Shown here: positions 45,725 through 59,800 of the stretch, piece after piece | Position numbering within the stretch: position 1 is the first letter of the stretch | Layout of the letters: every line of letters begins with the position of its first letter | Assembly (NCBI GenBank): GCA_014898425.1 | Contig: RCSZ01000003.1 | Coordinates: forward strand, 1,240,001-1,304,000 | Source: Botryotinia globosa | Taxonomy: Eukaryota > Ascomycota > Leotiomycetes > Helotiales > Sclerotiniaceae | Direction: 5' to 3' | DNA length: 64,000 nucleotides | The notes under the pieces: model-generated | Told to the model about the DNA's origin: nothing | Databases searched by the model: none | Seen by the model: the letters and a program-made list of their open reading frames with translations, nothing else | Translations under genes and position numbers: made by a program

Positions 45725-48700
45725 GGTGGATGATGTATGATGATGGAATGCTGGCTTTGTGCGAGTGGAAAAATATTCTCGGTACCGGCACTGTATCATG
45801 GACGTGGACTAGATAAGAGATAATCACGTGTAGATAAGACTACCCCTCCATTGACAATACCTACCTAGGTAGTGCGGGGTCGTTGGAAAGCATAACACTT
45901 GCCATAATGCTCAAGTTCAAACTCAACTTGCAATCAACAGACTTGATTTCTCCAGATATCATGCATCCTGAATTCAAAGCCATGCTTAAGAGCGGATATC
46001 ACTCAAAGACATCACAAAACATCCAATTGTCTTAACCCAATTTTCTTAGTTTTGCTTCCTACCAATCGTTCATGGTCTGCTCGAAGCCATTGGCATAACG
46101 CGCGAGGAAACGAGGCAGTTAGCAAGCATTACTTCCCACTACTCAAGCTTGCATGAAGTTCTCCCGCTTGATTGTTCCCGTTGCTTCTTGGTCTAAGTCT
46201 GCTATTGCTCAACTGCATATAAAATATCTGAATTGGTTCTCTTAGTGTCTTAATATTGGCGTCTACCTTGTGTCAGCTCACCGCCCCATTCTCGCATGTT
46301 CGGACACTCGCTTGAGACGGTACAATGTGATCAAAATCGTAGCAGCTGAGGACTCAAAGTTGTGTTTTGATTTGGCAAGACTCAAAGGCTGATGATAGCT
46401 GACACGGAATACAGGTCATTCGGTCGTGTTTCAACACGATGGATGGCATTTTCCAATGAAATTATAGGCTGACTGCTGAAGTGAGAGTTTACTGTTTGTA
46501 TGTTCTCGTCGTGCGTATTTCTGGAGCTCTGGTTTGTTGAAGCTTCATTTGAATATTGCACAAATTTTCAGCGAAAGGCATAGTCACTGACTCACTGCAT
46601 TTGGAATCATGCCAATGAGGGAGTAGCTGGGCCTGTGCATTCATTGCGTGATATTTCGTGTTCGGGATTCTGCACATAAGCTGGATCTAATCAATCTACT
46701 CGCTTGCGATATATGGAATGTGAGAGAGTGGAGTCTACAGCACCTGCTACTCGGTCAGTACCACACAACGTGCAATGGGGTCGAAGTGAGATTTAGCACT
46801 GGTGCGTGGCTTCAAGGCTTCTCTCCAACGGCGCTGGAATCCTTTCGGGTGGGTACGTTGGTGACACTCATGTTGGAATGCGAAGTTCCTTGGAAACTAT
46901 CTTGGCTGTAGGAATTGTAGTTTCCCTCAGCCATCTGGGAGTCTCAAAACCTACACGGGATATAATATTATTTGATATGGTCCACACAGATCACACAGCA
47001 AGGGCTTCCTAGAAATGCTAGATGGAAGATCGAATATGTTCTTTCTCAGCAAAGACCAGGAAACTTTTTGAGGAAGAATAGCCTGAATCGGCGTGAAATG
47101 CACACGGCAACGAGCCTCGGACCGTAGCAAGCAGCATCCCTGAAACTGTTTATGCCGATGTTTGCTTGTGTTACCGTGGTTTCGAATCGCTTTGCCAGAG
47201 ACGTACAAAGTAGTGGCACATAGGAGGACATTAACCAAAACTTCCGGAACCTGACGGTTTAAACTTGTAGCTCCATGCATATCACACACAGTCGAAAACG
47301 CTTCATCTTCCAATTGCTGTCGAATTTTATAAAAGTTTTTGAAAATTGTACAGTCGACCAGCATGAAAGTGGATTGTTCCAAGCGGCAGGCCCAAAAATC
47401 GCCCACAGAAAATTGAAAATTTGCACCACGCCCTTGTTCGATTGAAAAGGCCTGTACGAAGTGTATATTAGCCTTAACCGCCTCCACCACGAAATTGATG
47501 TTATCACATTATACAAAGTAGGTACCGCGAAAGAGGGCCGCACGGGAAAGACTCATCGTGTGTTCGCAAATTGAGGCCCCTTGATGTTGGATCTGAAAGT
47601 AATGAAGGTGTTGCAACTGGCAAACCATTCTTGTATGGACTCTCTATGGTGTGATGAAATCCGATTGCTACAGACCAACAGCGAATACGTATACCAGAAA
47701 TCGATGTGACGGTGATAGCTTCATGTTTGACCCATGTTCATATGTGCAGTAATGAATTGCTTGCAGGCTTGTAGGCTTGCAGGCTTGCACTTGTGCAGCT
47801 GGAAGGAAGTTTTCGATTGGTTAGGTAAATGAAACTATCGATGATACGGGGCGACAGCTTGCAGGAGGGAGCTGGGGGAATTGATAAACTATATACCAAT
47901 CAATTTTGAAATCAACCACACAGAAACCAGCGCATCAAAGAACGAAGCTTTCTCAGCATTTCTCCTTCGGGTGAATGGTACATTTGATGGAACATTGATG
48001 TGACCTCATGTGAGAAAGCTACTGCGCATCTCCAATGCTTCATGCTTATCATACCTACTGACTGTATGATGGATGTACTGTACTTATACTTCTTCTGAAT
48101 GCGAAGTGATGTACTTACTTACTACTCTCGAGCTACTCTCAAGCAGCCAAGCTACTGTGAGCTACTACTGTACAATGTACATGTACAGTCTGCACGAAGA
48201 AGACAGGAAGAATGGAAATTACGGAATGCATGATGAATTCATGATTTTCAATCTCTTTGAATTTAGAGTTTCGAACCCCTGAATGATCTCGCGTTGAAGT
48301 GGTTCTTTGGAGTAAAAGATCTTCAATTTAATCAAATGAAAAAACCCCTTCAGCATATGGCCTTCACTACTTCAGACATTGATAGACAAGTGAAGTGCGG
48401 CGGGTATGTACTCCGTATTCCATTGATTTCTATGTGTGTCATGGTATAATGATACCCAGATGCCCAGATGCCCAGATACTCAGATACTCAGATATCAAAA
48501 TACCACAATACCAAAATCCCAATCTATCAACAATTGACTTTATCCCCACGGCTTTTCGGAATTTCCTCGATTTCTCCTTTTCTTCTTTTCTTCTCCCTCC
48601 CCTCCCCCCTCCCCTCTCAGAAAGGAATGCCGAAATTGTTATCATTATCAATCAATGTGTGTGACCTTCTTATTTCTGATGCTTGACAATCGCTTCCAAG

Positions 48701-51031
48701 TTCCAAGTTCCAACATTTGATAAGGCTGGGGAGAGGAGACATGGACGACGACCTATCATTGGAGAATGGAGATGGACTCCCTCGACTCCGTACTCTTGAT
48801 ATGAGGGCTAATACTCCCTGAATCTGCATAATCTTCTCGGGAAGTTGGAGAGTTTAAGAGGAATTGAACGGGAAGTGGATTCCTGTCCCTTCCGTGATAA
48901 GGATTGCCAATTTGCAATCCTGCTAATAGCTTCATTTTTACTGAATGTGGCTTGGTTTCCTTATACTTCATTTGTAAAAAAAGTTAAAAAAGATACTGAA
49001 ATGTGATGAATTCCAGGAAACGTGCATTGCATAATTACCGTCGTACCAAGAACTGTGGTATTCCAATTTTCAACACTTCTTTAACAGGAGATAGCTGGAC
49101 GTCGTCATCCCATTCTCTAGGTCTTAATCCTTGAGCAAGCACGGAAAGTTACTTTGAATTCTGGTCGTGAGTCGTGACTTCACATATTCCTTAGGCTAAT
49201 TGCGTATCGTATAGTAAATCGACTGCAATCTTCGTTCACTCCATCCACTCAAAACCTGGTCGAGAGAGGGGTCATCAAGTCAATAATTGCCAGGATTGAT
49301 TACAGGGCAGAATTCTATTTGAATATCCAAAGAACAAGGTATAATTCTCTGATGAGTCGTGAAAGGGTGACCCCGTTGCCCTCACCCAACCAGTGATATC
49401 AAGTGGTGGCTAATTCAAACGAGGCAAGCAATTTTTGAAAAGAGACAACGCATCAATGTCTCACATGGCAGGACTATCCTCGTCGACAAATCAGTTACCC
49501 TGGTTCTTTCACACATTTCATTAATGTCAAATATCCTTGGTTTTTGTTCGCTTCGTGCGTCTCTGACCTTGTCTCCTCATTTTGGTTACCATTCAAAAGC
49601 ATAAGTGCCCAACCTCCCCACCTTGGACGAACGCTTCTTTCTTTCCATTCTCATTCATCCTTTACCTTGCTCACATCTAAGTCAGCTTCTTTCTCTGTCA
49701 CACAGGTCCATACATTCACCACCCCCCTACTCCAGTTCGTGTATATTGCGGATCTTCCCCCGAAAAGCTGCCCAACTTGTTTCTGCTTTCTCTTCAATCG
49801 CAAACATACCCAACCGAGATCATCCAGCCGGACTGTTCTTATCACCAACATCAGTTATCTTTTCCTGCTCATACCACAAGGCCGTGGCCATAAGAGTAGT
49901 ATCTTCAACACATAGTTCCTCAACACATTCGACAAAGCACATTGCCGTTGCTTCAAAAAGGATCCCAAATGACTTGCACGGAGACCTTGACCCTTCTCCC
50001 GGAAACCATGGCAGGCTTCGACACACAATCACATTCCAGGAAGGCATCCGCCAGGTATATTGTTTTTTCCTATTTTGCGTGTTTTTGCTTTGCGTTGAGT
50101 TTGCGTTTGCTTTTACTGCTAGAACCCCGGATGTTTTATGTTCCCAGAAAAAATCATGTACTTTTTGTTTCGCAACACAACATCTCCAATGATACCGGAC
50201 TTTCCAAGGACTTCTCCAGGCACATATCCAGCTTTCCCGAGCTTCCCAGGAACCCATAGGATTTTCGATGGTCTTACCGTGTATCCACACGACGAGAGCA
50301 TGCTTTACCTCTTCGGAGGTTTCAAGAGCACTCTGAGAATCAAAAATATGAACTATTAATCAAAAGACCTCCGGTCTTGGGTGAGTATATCGACTTCAAA
50401 TGGACTTTCAGACTGCAATTTCTCTTTATATATACCGGAAGGAGCCGAATTTCCAATGGATCCAAAACACCTGATTTCTTTCATGGTAGCCTGTTAGCCG
50501 TTTATATACCCGAAGCCAGAGATCCATCCGCCGAAGTTCTACGATGTGGGCTCGCATATCCTGCGAGCGCATCGTAACACATCAATTTATCAACAAGAAC
50601 TCGCACTCAGCTTCCAGGGCCAAACTATTTGATTCAGGATAACATGGCGACAAACATCCATCTATCATGCGAGCCGTGGTTTCTAAATGCAGCTTCCATG
50701 CATGGGATTCCTACAACAACTTCATAACATGTCGGTTTCAACAATGTTTACCATAATGCACACCGTGGATTAAATTTTCTTTCTAAACTGCCGCACATGG
50801 AACCAACTCCTGAAACGACACTCCAAGGAAACCACAATGGAAGTGACTGGCTATTCCAGCCAGTTACCGTGCTCTATCAAGCATCAGGCATCAATTATGC
50901 CACTGAGTACGTAACCTACTCAATGTTGACTACAAGTCTGACAACAAACCCCCTTTACAACACGATTGAGTATCCACTGACAGTACGTTGTTTTCGTTGA
51001 GCAGAAGGATTTACATTCACCAGAACATCAC
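45725..51031. other. gene-poor region with long upstream leader of the C2H2 gene
   Basis: About 5.3 kb. Holds the KTI12 promoter, a CTAGGTAG motif near 45865, a ten-base tandem near 47762-47790, and an eight-base tandem near 48454-48494. From about 49540 it is pyrimidine-rich with possible GT-AG introns (for example GTATAT at 50056) and short ATG frames, as expected for the long spliced leader of a regulatory gene. No independent protein gene could be supported. Confidence 0.45.
48454..48494 (+). repeat. short tandem repeat of CAGATGCC / CAGATACT units
   Basis: Five units with CAGAT cores (CAGATGCC twice, CAGATACT twice, then CAGATATC). Confidence 0.75.
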
Positions 51032-53154
51032 ATGGACACAACAACGTACCAAGGAAGGCCAACTCAAGGATGCCAAGGACTCCAAGGACATACCGCCTCT
51101 TCTCATTTGTTTATATTGATTGCCCTGGATATTTCAATCAGTCTCCCTGGTTTTTTTTATCAATATCTACACCGAGTCGACTCCACCCGTCACGCAAAAT
51201 TCGACCTGGTCTGTAGATTCCCCCCTTTATACATAAGATTTTCAAAGCTAACGTCTTGCTGCAGGTACTTCACTGGAAGCTGTTGTTTTGTTTTATATTT
51301 CTTTATGTTTCTATTTTGCTGCAATTGTAACTTTTCCATCTGCCTATGTACATCATACTAACCTAGATCTTGTGTAGCGGTTTTCATTCAAGAACCCCAT
51401 TCCAAGGAACAACTGGATTTTCTTTACGTCATACAGAACCTACCAAGGGACAATACAGTGGATTCTCCTGGAACGCTAAAAGTGAGGGTCTACAGTACTC
51501 ACCTCGTGAATCTACTTCGCAAGGATCCAATGGATTTTCTGATTCTTCTCTTTATATCCCAGTGGCTCATATGACAAGTCAACGGTGGCCCGCCGATTTG
51601 ACTTCAGGTCTTGAGTCTGAGGAAATGACCCGCTTTCCATCCAAGGATTCATCAAGGACAACATCAACAACCGAGTCTATGCCAATGGGATACTTGTCCA
51701 ATGGCTCTCAGGCACAATATCAAATGATATCTGCAAGATCAGATATTACAGGTAGATCAGCTAGTCCAGCCAACACTCTTCTGTATACTCCAACAGCACA
51801 ATTTGACTTTCAATCTGCATTCAACAACTTCCAGTACCCAGGAGGGGATGAGTCAGCCGGGAATGATTACCAAGTACCAGTCACCAGTGGATTCCAGCAG
51901 CCACCAACTTTGTCGTTGACCACAGGAGGATTTGAAATGTTTTCCAATAGCCATGGATTACCTACAAGTATGACAGCAGCTCCAAGCTCTATTTCCAGTT
52001 ATGTTCACAGCGCACAAGATTCAGTTTTCTTCGAAAGCCCTGTCTTGGGATCTCCAGAGATATGGGAGACTGCTTTACTGGAATCTTCTAAACCACACAC
52101 CCCTGTTGCCGAGGATTCATGGGCTCTGCCACCACAGATGATGTCTTCGACAAATAGCCCATTGGACTACTCCCCAACCGAAGGCCGATCACCAAGGTAT
52201 GTTCAAGGCCTTCCAGATTTCGTGGATTCTCCTCCTTACAAGATCGGCGACAGGACTATAAGGAAGCCAATGGGGCCCAGAGCTTCCAAAGTAGCTAGTG
52301 ACACGAACTCCAGACGTGTCCTTGGAACTGAGACAGAGGAGTCCTTCAAGTTGATGGGACGTTCCAGTCTCGATGCTGATAACTCAGCACGCGATCACCA
52401 TTTGTACCATAATGTGACGACTCAGTCCGATGGATTATACCACTGCCCATGGGAAGGAAACGCATCATGCCAGCACAAGCCAGAAAAGCTTAAGTGTAAC
52501 TATGAGTAGGATTTTTGTACCCTTTTGAGCCCGTCCAACAAGCTAATCATTTTACGCCACAGCAAATTCGTCGACTCTCACTTGAAGCCATACCGTTGCA
52601 AGATCGCTGCGTGTGCAGACAACAAATTCTCCTCCACAGCATGCTTACTCCGCCACGAGAGAGAAGCCCACGCCATGCACGGACATGGAGATAAGCCCTT
52701 CCTTTGCAAGTATGACGGATGCGAGCGCGGCGTCACTGGCAATGGCTTCCCGCGTCGCTGGAATCTTTATGACCACATGAAGCGCGTACACAATGACCCA
52801 TGCACATCCAGGAGTGCCGGTGGTTCCCCACCACCTACTGAGAAGTCAGCCACTGGCTCAAAGAAGCGTAAGCAGGATGGCATCACGGAACCAAGTACCT
52901 CGGATAAGGAACCAGTCAAGAGAGTCAAGTCTCCAGTTGTTAACCAGCAACCATCCTTGATTGAAATCTACCACCAAAGCGAGCAGCGACTCCAGGAGGC
53001 TGTGAAACAATTGCATGATCCCAAGAGTGCAAATGGAATGACCAACTTGAGAAATGCCAGTGACTGCATCAAGATGATGGCGCAGACTCTTCAAAAGATT
53101 AATCAGGCATCTCCAGCCATGAGCCGTACCTTCAGCCATGGGTCCATGGGCTGA
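51032..53154 (+). CDS. C2H2 zinc-finger transcription factor
   Basis: Exons 52563-53154 and 51378-52505 are well supported. A first exon 51032-51108 (MDTTTYQGRPTQGCQGLQ...) joins in frame but uses a weak GTTTAT donor, so the N-terminus is uncertain. The full model gives 598 residues. The N-terminal 450 are Ser/Thr/Gln/Pro-rich and disordered, likely an activation region. The C-terminal finger region reads YHCPWEGNASCQHKPEKLKC, then PYRCKIAACADNKFSSTACL, RHEREAH, and KPFLCKYDGCERGVTGNGFP, RWNLYDHMKRVH, giving two clear C2H2 fingers and a degenerate one before them. A basic KKRKQ patch follows as a probable nuclear signal, then a helical tail. The finger block is of the kind conserved in Pezizomycotina. 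Target genes are unknown. Confidence 0.8.
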
Positions 53155-54022
53155 GTGAATTACTTACTTTGAAACATTGAGAATTAGTGTAAGTAATCTT
53201 TATATTTCATCTACTTTGATGGGAAAGTTTAACTAACATTCTTCGTTAGCTGCCTACGCCAAGTTGTCTCCACAATGATATTTTTCCCGAAAGGATAACA
53301 ACAAAGCGGACCCAGCCCGCTCAGAAAATCCCGTCAGGAAATCCCAGGACATTAAAAGTCGACAGAATAGAAAGTCATGGAGCCAGTCATGCATACATAC
53401 CCCAGAATCAGGGAGCCAGGGAGCCAGCCACAAGGATCCTTGCTTTATGCCAGTGCCAGGAATCAGTGTCTCAGAGTCGACAGTACCAGTCTGTCCCTCT
53501 GAACTACATTATTAAAATCCACAAGCCCTGGATTTTGCATGCTTCTCATCGAATAAATAGATGCCAACCTACAAGTTTAGGTTGGCGATAGAAGAATTGA
53601 CAGAGGAACTAGGGGGAGGGGAAGGGGAAGGCTCATTTTGGAAGTGAACAGAGTAAAAGAAGTGGTGTTTTATTTTTATCTATGGGTTTTGGTTTTGGTT
53701 TTGGTTATAAGACATGTTCACGTAGACAATCGTCTTGGATTGGGAGGTACGGATTGGTATAAAAGCTTTATAGCAATCATAGCAGGCCAACTGGCATCTT
53801 TTGGAAAGAACTTGGGAGGACAGATACCATTGGGATTCGGAAACTTGGAGGGAGACTTTTGAAATTTAGATAGATACCTAGGAGTTTTAGCGGATTGTAT
53901 CGAACGATATTGGATAGAGGAATGGGAATGAAAGTCATTTTTTATAGATTTGATTCTGCTACGGAATAGTGTACTAGATAGTTGGAAGGAGCTTGGATCA
54001 GTGATTATTTTGCTCGGACAGT

Positions 54023-54260
54023 AAAGAGAAAATGGAATCTGGACTAATCCGCATATACATGAGGAAATAAATATCACATTTCGAGATCTATTGCCCTTTC
54101 TGTTTCCTATTTGTGAGATATCTGCGCTGATCATATAAAAAGAAAATGGAATCTGGACTATCTATATATACATAAGGAAATAAACATAACATTTCGAGAT
54201 TTATCGCTCTTTCTGTTTTCTATTTGTAAAATATCTGCACTGATCACATAAAGAGAATGG
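54023..54260 (+). repeat. 114-bp imperfect tandem duplication
   Basis: The unit starting AAAATGGAATCTGGACTA recurs 114 bases later with scattered substitutions, and a third partial start (AAAGAGAATGG) follows after a further 111 bases. Confidence 0.85.
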
Positions 54261-57200
54261 CAAGCTGGATAAGGTCTTCGCAAAGGGATATTATGGTAGG
54301 TAGATATATATGGAATCGTAGCACTTTAGTTTCAGTGTGAGATCGAAGGGGCCGCTTGCTATTTCACCTTGTATGAAATATATCAATATTATTTATATTC
54401 ATTCCTTCTCACCCATATCAAAATTCCGGTCCGACCTGGAAGAATCCGAACGTTGAATAAATTCGCCAACTTATTTTCTCATCTACCTCCTCTTCCAAGG
54501 GAGATCATTTCGCCCCTTTTAGGGGTATGAAGTATTGCCAGCGCGGGCTCGTTATCTGTCGTGGAAACTCGCGGTTTCTGTAATGTTGAAACTGAAGCAG
54601 TGTTCGTGGAGTGGTGGAGTGGTGGATCTATGTGGTTTTGCTGGAGGGCTTGGGGGACTTGGTTGCTTGTGCGGAGATGTCGCGTTTGTAAAGAAAGAAA
54701 GGGTATGGATATGGGGAGAGAGAATTTGGAAGTTGATGCGTGGGGATGTAGTGGAGACGGGAGGAGGGATTTCTGGAAGGCAGGGATTTCGAGAGGAGAG
54801 GGCATCATTTGGCGAGAATATTGAAGGAGGAGCAATGGTATTGAAAGCACGCGGGAGAATTACTTGACACTCGCTTTGAGTCTCGCACCCTTGAGAAATG
54901 TGATTTCATTTTCCTATTCAGATTTTATCTTCAGCTTCGTCTTTATTCAATTTTCTCGCATTCGTGGCGGATCTGCACGTGCTCATTATCGAAATGGTGA
55001 AGTGGGAGAATGATAGTTCTACTAAAGTTGTGATAGCGGGATGGATTGATTGCTCCTTCGTCAATCTCCTCTTTGTTTATTTGATTCTTCGCATTGATAT
55101 ATTGAGGGCATATCACATATAACCCCTTCCCATCATATGACATTCTAATCCAAGAACGTGGAATTTCAGATATCAGGGTATCGAAGAGGTAGTTTCCGCC
55201 CGACTTTCTGCGTCACACAGTTTCAACTGTGGATGCACATTAATTGGGACACCTTCTCAGAGCTCTATTTTGGTACAGGAAGCGCACTTACATCCGGTTT
55301 GTGGGCAAAGGGGAAGCCTACGTACTTGGCACTGAGGGATCGAAACGACGTTGGAGTGTATGTAAATTATACGTCCGATGTGCAAGGCTTAGTCAAAAAT
55401 CGGCGGCGGAATGCATTCTCCGATATCTAGAAGATCAGAGGTCGCCTGATCATTGAAGTGAAGCCTTCAAAACCATTGGGGAATTGCAGATGGATAGTTC
55501 GTCTCTCTATAGATGGTGAACGGAATACTGGTGTAACGATAAAAGTCTGCTTTTGCGAGTTTTTGATTACAAGAACAAGAGATACAGAGCAATGACTCGC
55601 CGAATCTCGATATTTCACTACGTCTTGGGAATCTGCTCTGTTGCGTTTATGTACTCGGATAACTGATATATGAAGGAATGTCATACTTGGACTGCATCGC
55701 TATCACTTACTTGTAAAGAGTAGCCAATTTGATCGCATGTCTAAGCCTCAGGAGACAATCCGAAAGCAGCGGAAATGATAGTGTGGAAGTGATAAAGCGT
55801 ATGATCCTCATGCAGGAAATCAAATCAGTGTACTGCCATCTTAAACGTCCTGAGTTTCATTTCGGATCGACGGTCCGGTTATATTCCTCCAGTTAACGAG
55901 TCCCAGCATGCTAGAAGAGTAGTTGGTCTGCTAAAATTTCAAAAATTAGAACATGCAAAGGATTGTAGAATCCCAGATCGCAAGTTCAATTGCGATAGCT
56001 GAATGGCAAACTCGACTATTGCTGACCGTTGTATCAAACATTCAATGTGCAACTTTGCATTACTCCTATCTAGAATATCTCTTTCCTATACATCACCATT
56101 GATTCCTCAGCGTGCTCATCAAGTCCGAGAAGATGTATTTAACATTGATGGATGTGAAATAACCATATCTAATATAGAAAGGCCGCAAAGGCTTTTGTCT
56201 TGTTTAAAAACCAATACAGGTCATCCGTTACACTTGCAGACTCACACCATCTGGTTGGGAAACACCATCTTGATGCTTATATCGCTATGAGAAAATGCAT
56301 ATGTAATGCGACTTGGCTCGCTTCACAATGCTTGCATCGGATCGCGCCTAGAACCTTAAGCATATCCATCTGCAGTCATTAACATTGTCTGATAGTTGGC
56401 ATTTCAAGGAGATGAAGAAATGAATAACGGGGTTTTAAGTAAAGAGCGTTCGTCAATGATATGTGTAGATATGTAAATGGGACTTGCTATATGGTCGTTG
56501 GATCTGCGGTAAATGTCAATGACCCAGAACCTTTTGATTCGAGCAGAAAAAATAAACTCAAGATTGATTTTCGAGTAGGTAGTTGATAAATCAGAAAAAG
56601 AGCGCCCCGTATATAACGAAGTGGCATATCTCGGGGTTATAAGAATTGTCACTGTAAATAAATGATCAGAGGGACCACTGTATAACCAACGAGATTGACG
56701 TAAACGACGACAAGGAAGGTACCTACTTGGAGTCGATTTTAGCATCTAAAAGAGAGGCTACAGATGGAAATGAAAATGCGCAGGTACATAAGATACTCCA
56801 AAGATCGGCTGTTATTGAATTGTCGTGGTGATAAAATATCAGATTAACAATTACGCATCACAACGCCGAATTGCAGCGCAGAATGAACTCCCAACAATTG
56901 ATTGTTGAGATAACTTATTGAGACTAGATCTAGAGACGTTATATAAGTATGCGTAGTGATAGAATATCCTCGTACATGCATGGTAATCGTTGATGGTTTG
57001 TGGATTCACGGATGTAATCTCATATTTCAGCAAAATTGAAAATTGAAAGTCCCGGCACACAGATTAATCATCAATTTCTGTCGGATTGAAAAACTTATTA
57101 AAGCTGTGTTTCTGAGCCTGTAAGTTGTAAAGATAGATAGACATTCTGCAAAATGTTAAGATTCAATCTTCGTTAAGAATTTGTGAGTACTGCATATGAT

Positions 57201-59211
57201 CTCTCTCAGAGAAATCATAACCAAGAGCACTCACTGTCTCATAATACCATCTTCAGGACAATAGCCCAGTTTTTATGACACAATGAGGATATACTTTTGC
57301 GATGAACATTGCAACTTTGATCAATTCGTGAGTATCACCAATCTTGCAGCTATCTCGCTCATCGATTGCCACTGTCTTAGAGACATTTTCAAATCGCACA
57401 TCCCTCATCTAGCCGAACTTGAAGCCACGGGGAGAGAGCCAACATGAGTCATGGTTGGTAAATCATAATTTGAATGGCCTCTGTTTCTTTTCATACGTTG
57501 ACAGAAACTATTAACTTGCTCGAACCCATGTGCTGTGCCAGAAAGGTTCTTCGATATCCAAATTGAGAGTATACTTATGACCATTCAATCCAATTCAAGA
57601 CGCTCATCTGTAGATGGGGTTGGGGTTATAAGAAATGTTGAAGGTCATATCGAGCCAGCCTGAAAAGATATCATTGCATCAGATGCTCTTCTATATTTTG
57701 ATGAAGACATGGTCGTACACCATACAGGTTCGTCTTTCTCGCTGATCTGATCTGAAACTCGGTTCAATTGACCAAATTTCAGACAGTGGGACTACCCACT
57801 TGACCAATAAGAACATTCGCGATTCTCTCAGAGCCTGTATGCGAACTAAGCATTATCATCAATTTAATGATGATATTCGGTGCAATTGATAGGTGGAAAG
57901 TCTTTTCTTGAACTCACTTTTCCAGCTAACAAATATCCAATTCAAACATTCTGTCATTGATGATATCGCCATGCTTCGTGAAAATTCGTATGCACGAAAA
58001 CGTTTCTCCGAGAACACATTTGAATTCACACACGATCTCAAAAGTGGCGAATCAGAAGCCGTAACAGTCTCTTAATGTTCGAAAGCATCGTAGATGATCT
58101 AGATCTTGGGTTTGACTCAGCCAAGTTCTATCTTGACAAAAGAAGCATAATGGGGTGATTTGAACTTGACAGAGAGCGGAATCGGATGGAGAAGAGCGCC
58201 AGGCTAGAGCCTCCAACTCCAAGAGATTAAAAGGGTTAGTCGTCCGAAAACAATCACTCCACATGTTGACAGGTCTAAAATGTGATTAATGTCAAGATGC
58301 CGGTACTTCCAGATCACATTGTAAGGATATAGTAGAATTTAGGACACTTTTGACTTAGCTTCTTTATTGAGAGAGTTTCTCTTGTTATAACTGGTCTGTA
58401 TGGGCAAAATCATTTCCCCGTGTAGACTAAAATTAGTTGGCTGTCCGTTGGATGGATGGTTCGTATTTTCCTGCGTTCCATATAAAATCCACAGCTTCGG
58501 GTTTCTGAATTTGTAGATATGTTTAGCTGCACCAACAGTATGTAATTATGACGAGGATCGATGCATGCTTTTAAGGTCACGACGATCCTCGGTTTCGTGA
58601 GGTTTCAAATTGTGAAAACGTAACAGAAATGCCACTTCATTCGGACTTCTGACGTTTACTGGGCCTCTGAACTGGCCAAAAATCACATTGCTGTTAGGCG
58701 AGAAGAACAAGGAGATCAGCTCTAAATTGGTTGCAGAGATGAGACGAAAAGATCTGATTAGATCTGACAAGGAAATTCTTGTCCAACGCGTGACTGATTG
58801 ATTAGATTTGTTGATTAGATATCGGTTATAACTGAAAACACCCTTTTTACTGAATTCTTACAAGCGTTGAATGTTCCAAGAATCTGGCTCACCTTATTAG
58901 TGTGGTCTATAAAGGCCCGTTCAACAGTTTGACTGGAAAGTAAAAATTGATGAATGGCAACTGTTCTTTGCAGCATCTGGTATGTTCACTTGACGACATC
59001 CTTGATGATTCTAGGTCTACTTCTTTCTGGAAGACCTTTCTCGGATGGCTGTGATAAGTCTCGCTATAGTGACTTTCGATCTCAATAATATCGTTGAATT
59101 GAACTTGACCCAGAGCTGAGAAACATTTCCAAGAATTGCAAGTGAAGAAGTCTCGGAGGCGAAGAACCACAACAGCTCCAGCCCCCCCTCCTCCCCCCCC
59201 CACTAAAAGTG

Positions 59212-59220
59212 TTATCAGAT
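59212..59220 (-). promoter_or_regulatory. ATCTGATAA, candidate iron-GATA factor site
   Basis: Perfect match, on the minus strand, to ATCWGATAA, the consensus of SreA/SRE-type iron-responsive GATA repressors. It lies about 1.25 kb upstream of the siderophore transporter start. Confidence 0.35.
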
Positions 59221-59791
59221 CTTACCCCCGTCAAATGTTCTCCGACTTTCCCCATTTTCGTGATCCATCATCCCTAGAAGGAAACCTTGCCCGACAGTGA
59301 ATACCTAGGTAGGTAACCTTGGATAGGTAACCATGACTGCCATGCTATGATGTGGAATTATCCTTTAAAAGACGTACTATTGATAAAATCTACTCCAAAT
59401 GGCTGACTGAGTCATGTGAATCGCTTTGTCTGCAGCTAACTCGCATTTTTTCGGGTATCTCTTAATAACGTTACGTTACCTACGTGGACCCTCCAGGTAT
59501 AAAACAGAAAGCGGAAAGGATTTATTACATCGATATACGTAATCATAGAAAGACTGACATTGGCAATGAATAGGTGTATTTCGACCTTTGAGTCTTCCTG
59601 GCTTCCAACTTCCAAAGTATCTTTCGCCGTTTACCCATTGTGGAAATACGTTACCGAGGAAAAGAAGAGAACAAGAACCTTGGAATGCCATGAACACATA
59701 CCGAGTAGCTGGAGTGAATAAATGAATCAATAGCTTCGTTCGCCACTTCCTTGATCAATCTAATCAGATGGAGCCTGAGGGGATTTTAAAG

Positions 59792-59800
59792 TTATCAGAT
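59792..59800 (-). promoter_or_regulatory. ATCTGATAA, candidate iron-GATA factor site
   Basis: Second perfect ATCWGATAA match, about 670 bp upstream of the transporter ATG. The same nonamer also occurs at about three unrelated places in the window, so chance is possible. Confidence 0.4.

Noticed and set aside
46951..47490. 179-codon minus-strand frame
   Set aside because: Begins with GTG right after a stop, its first ATG is far inside, no domain is visible, and no splice site gives it an upstream exon.
54479..54850. 123-codon minus-strand frame, Pro/Ser/Leu-rich
   Set aside because: Starts with GTG. From its first ATG it is 108 residues with no homology I recognise and no mRNA signals. Left unassigned.
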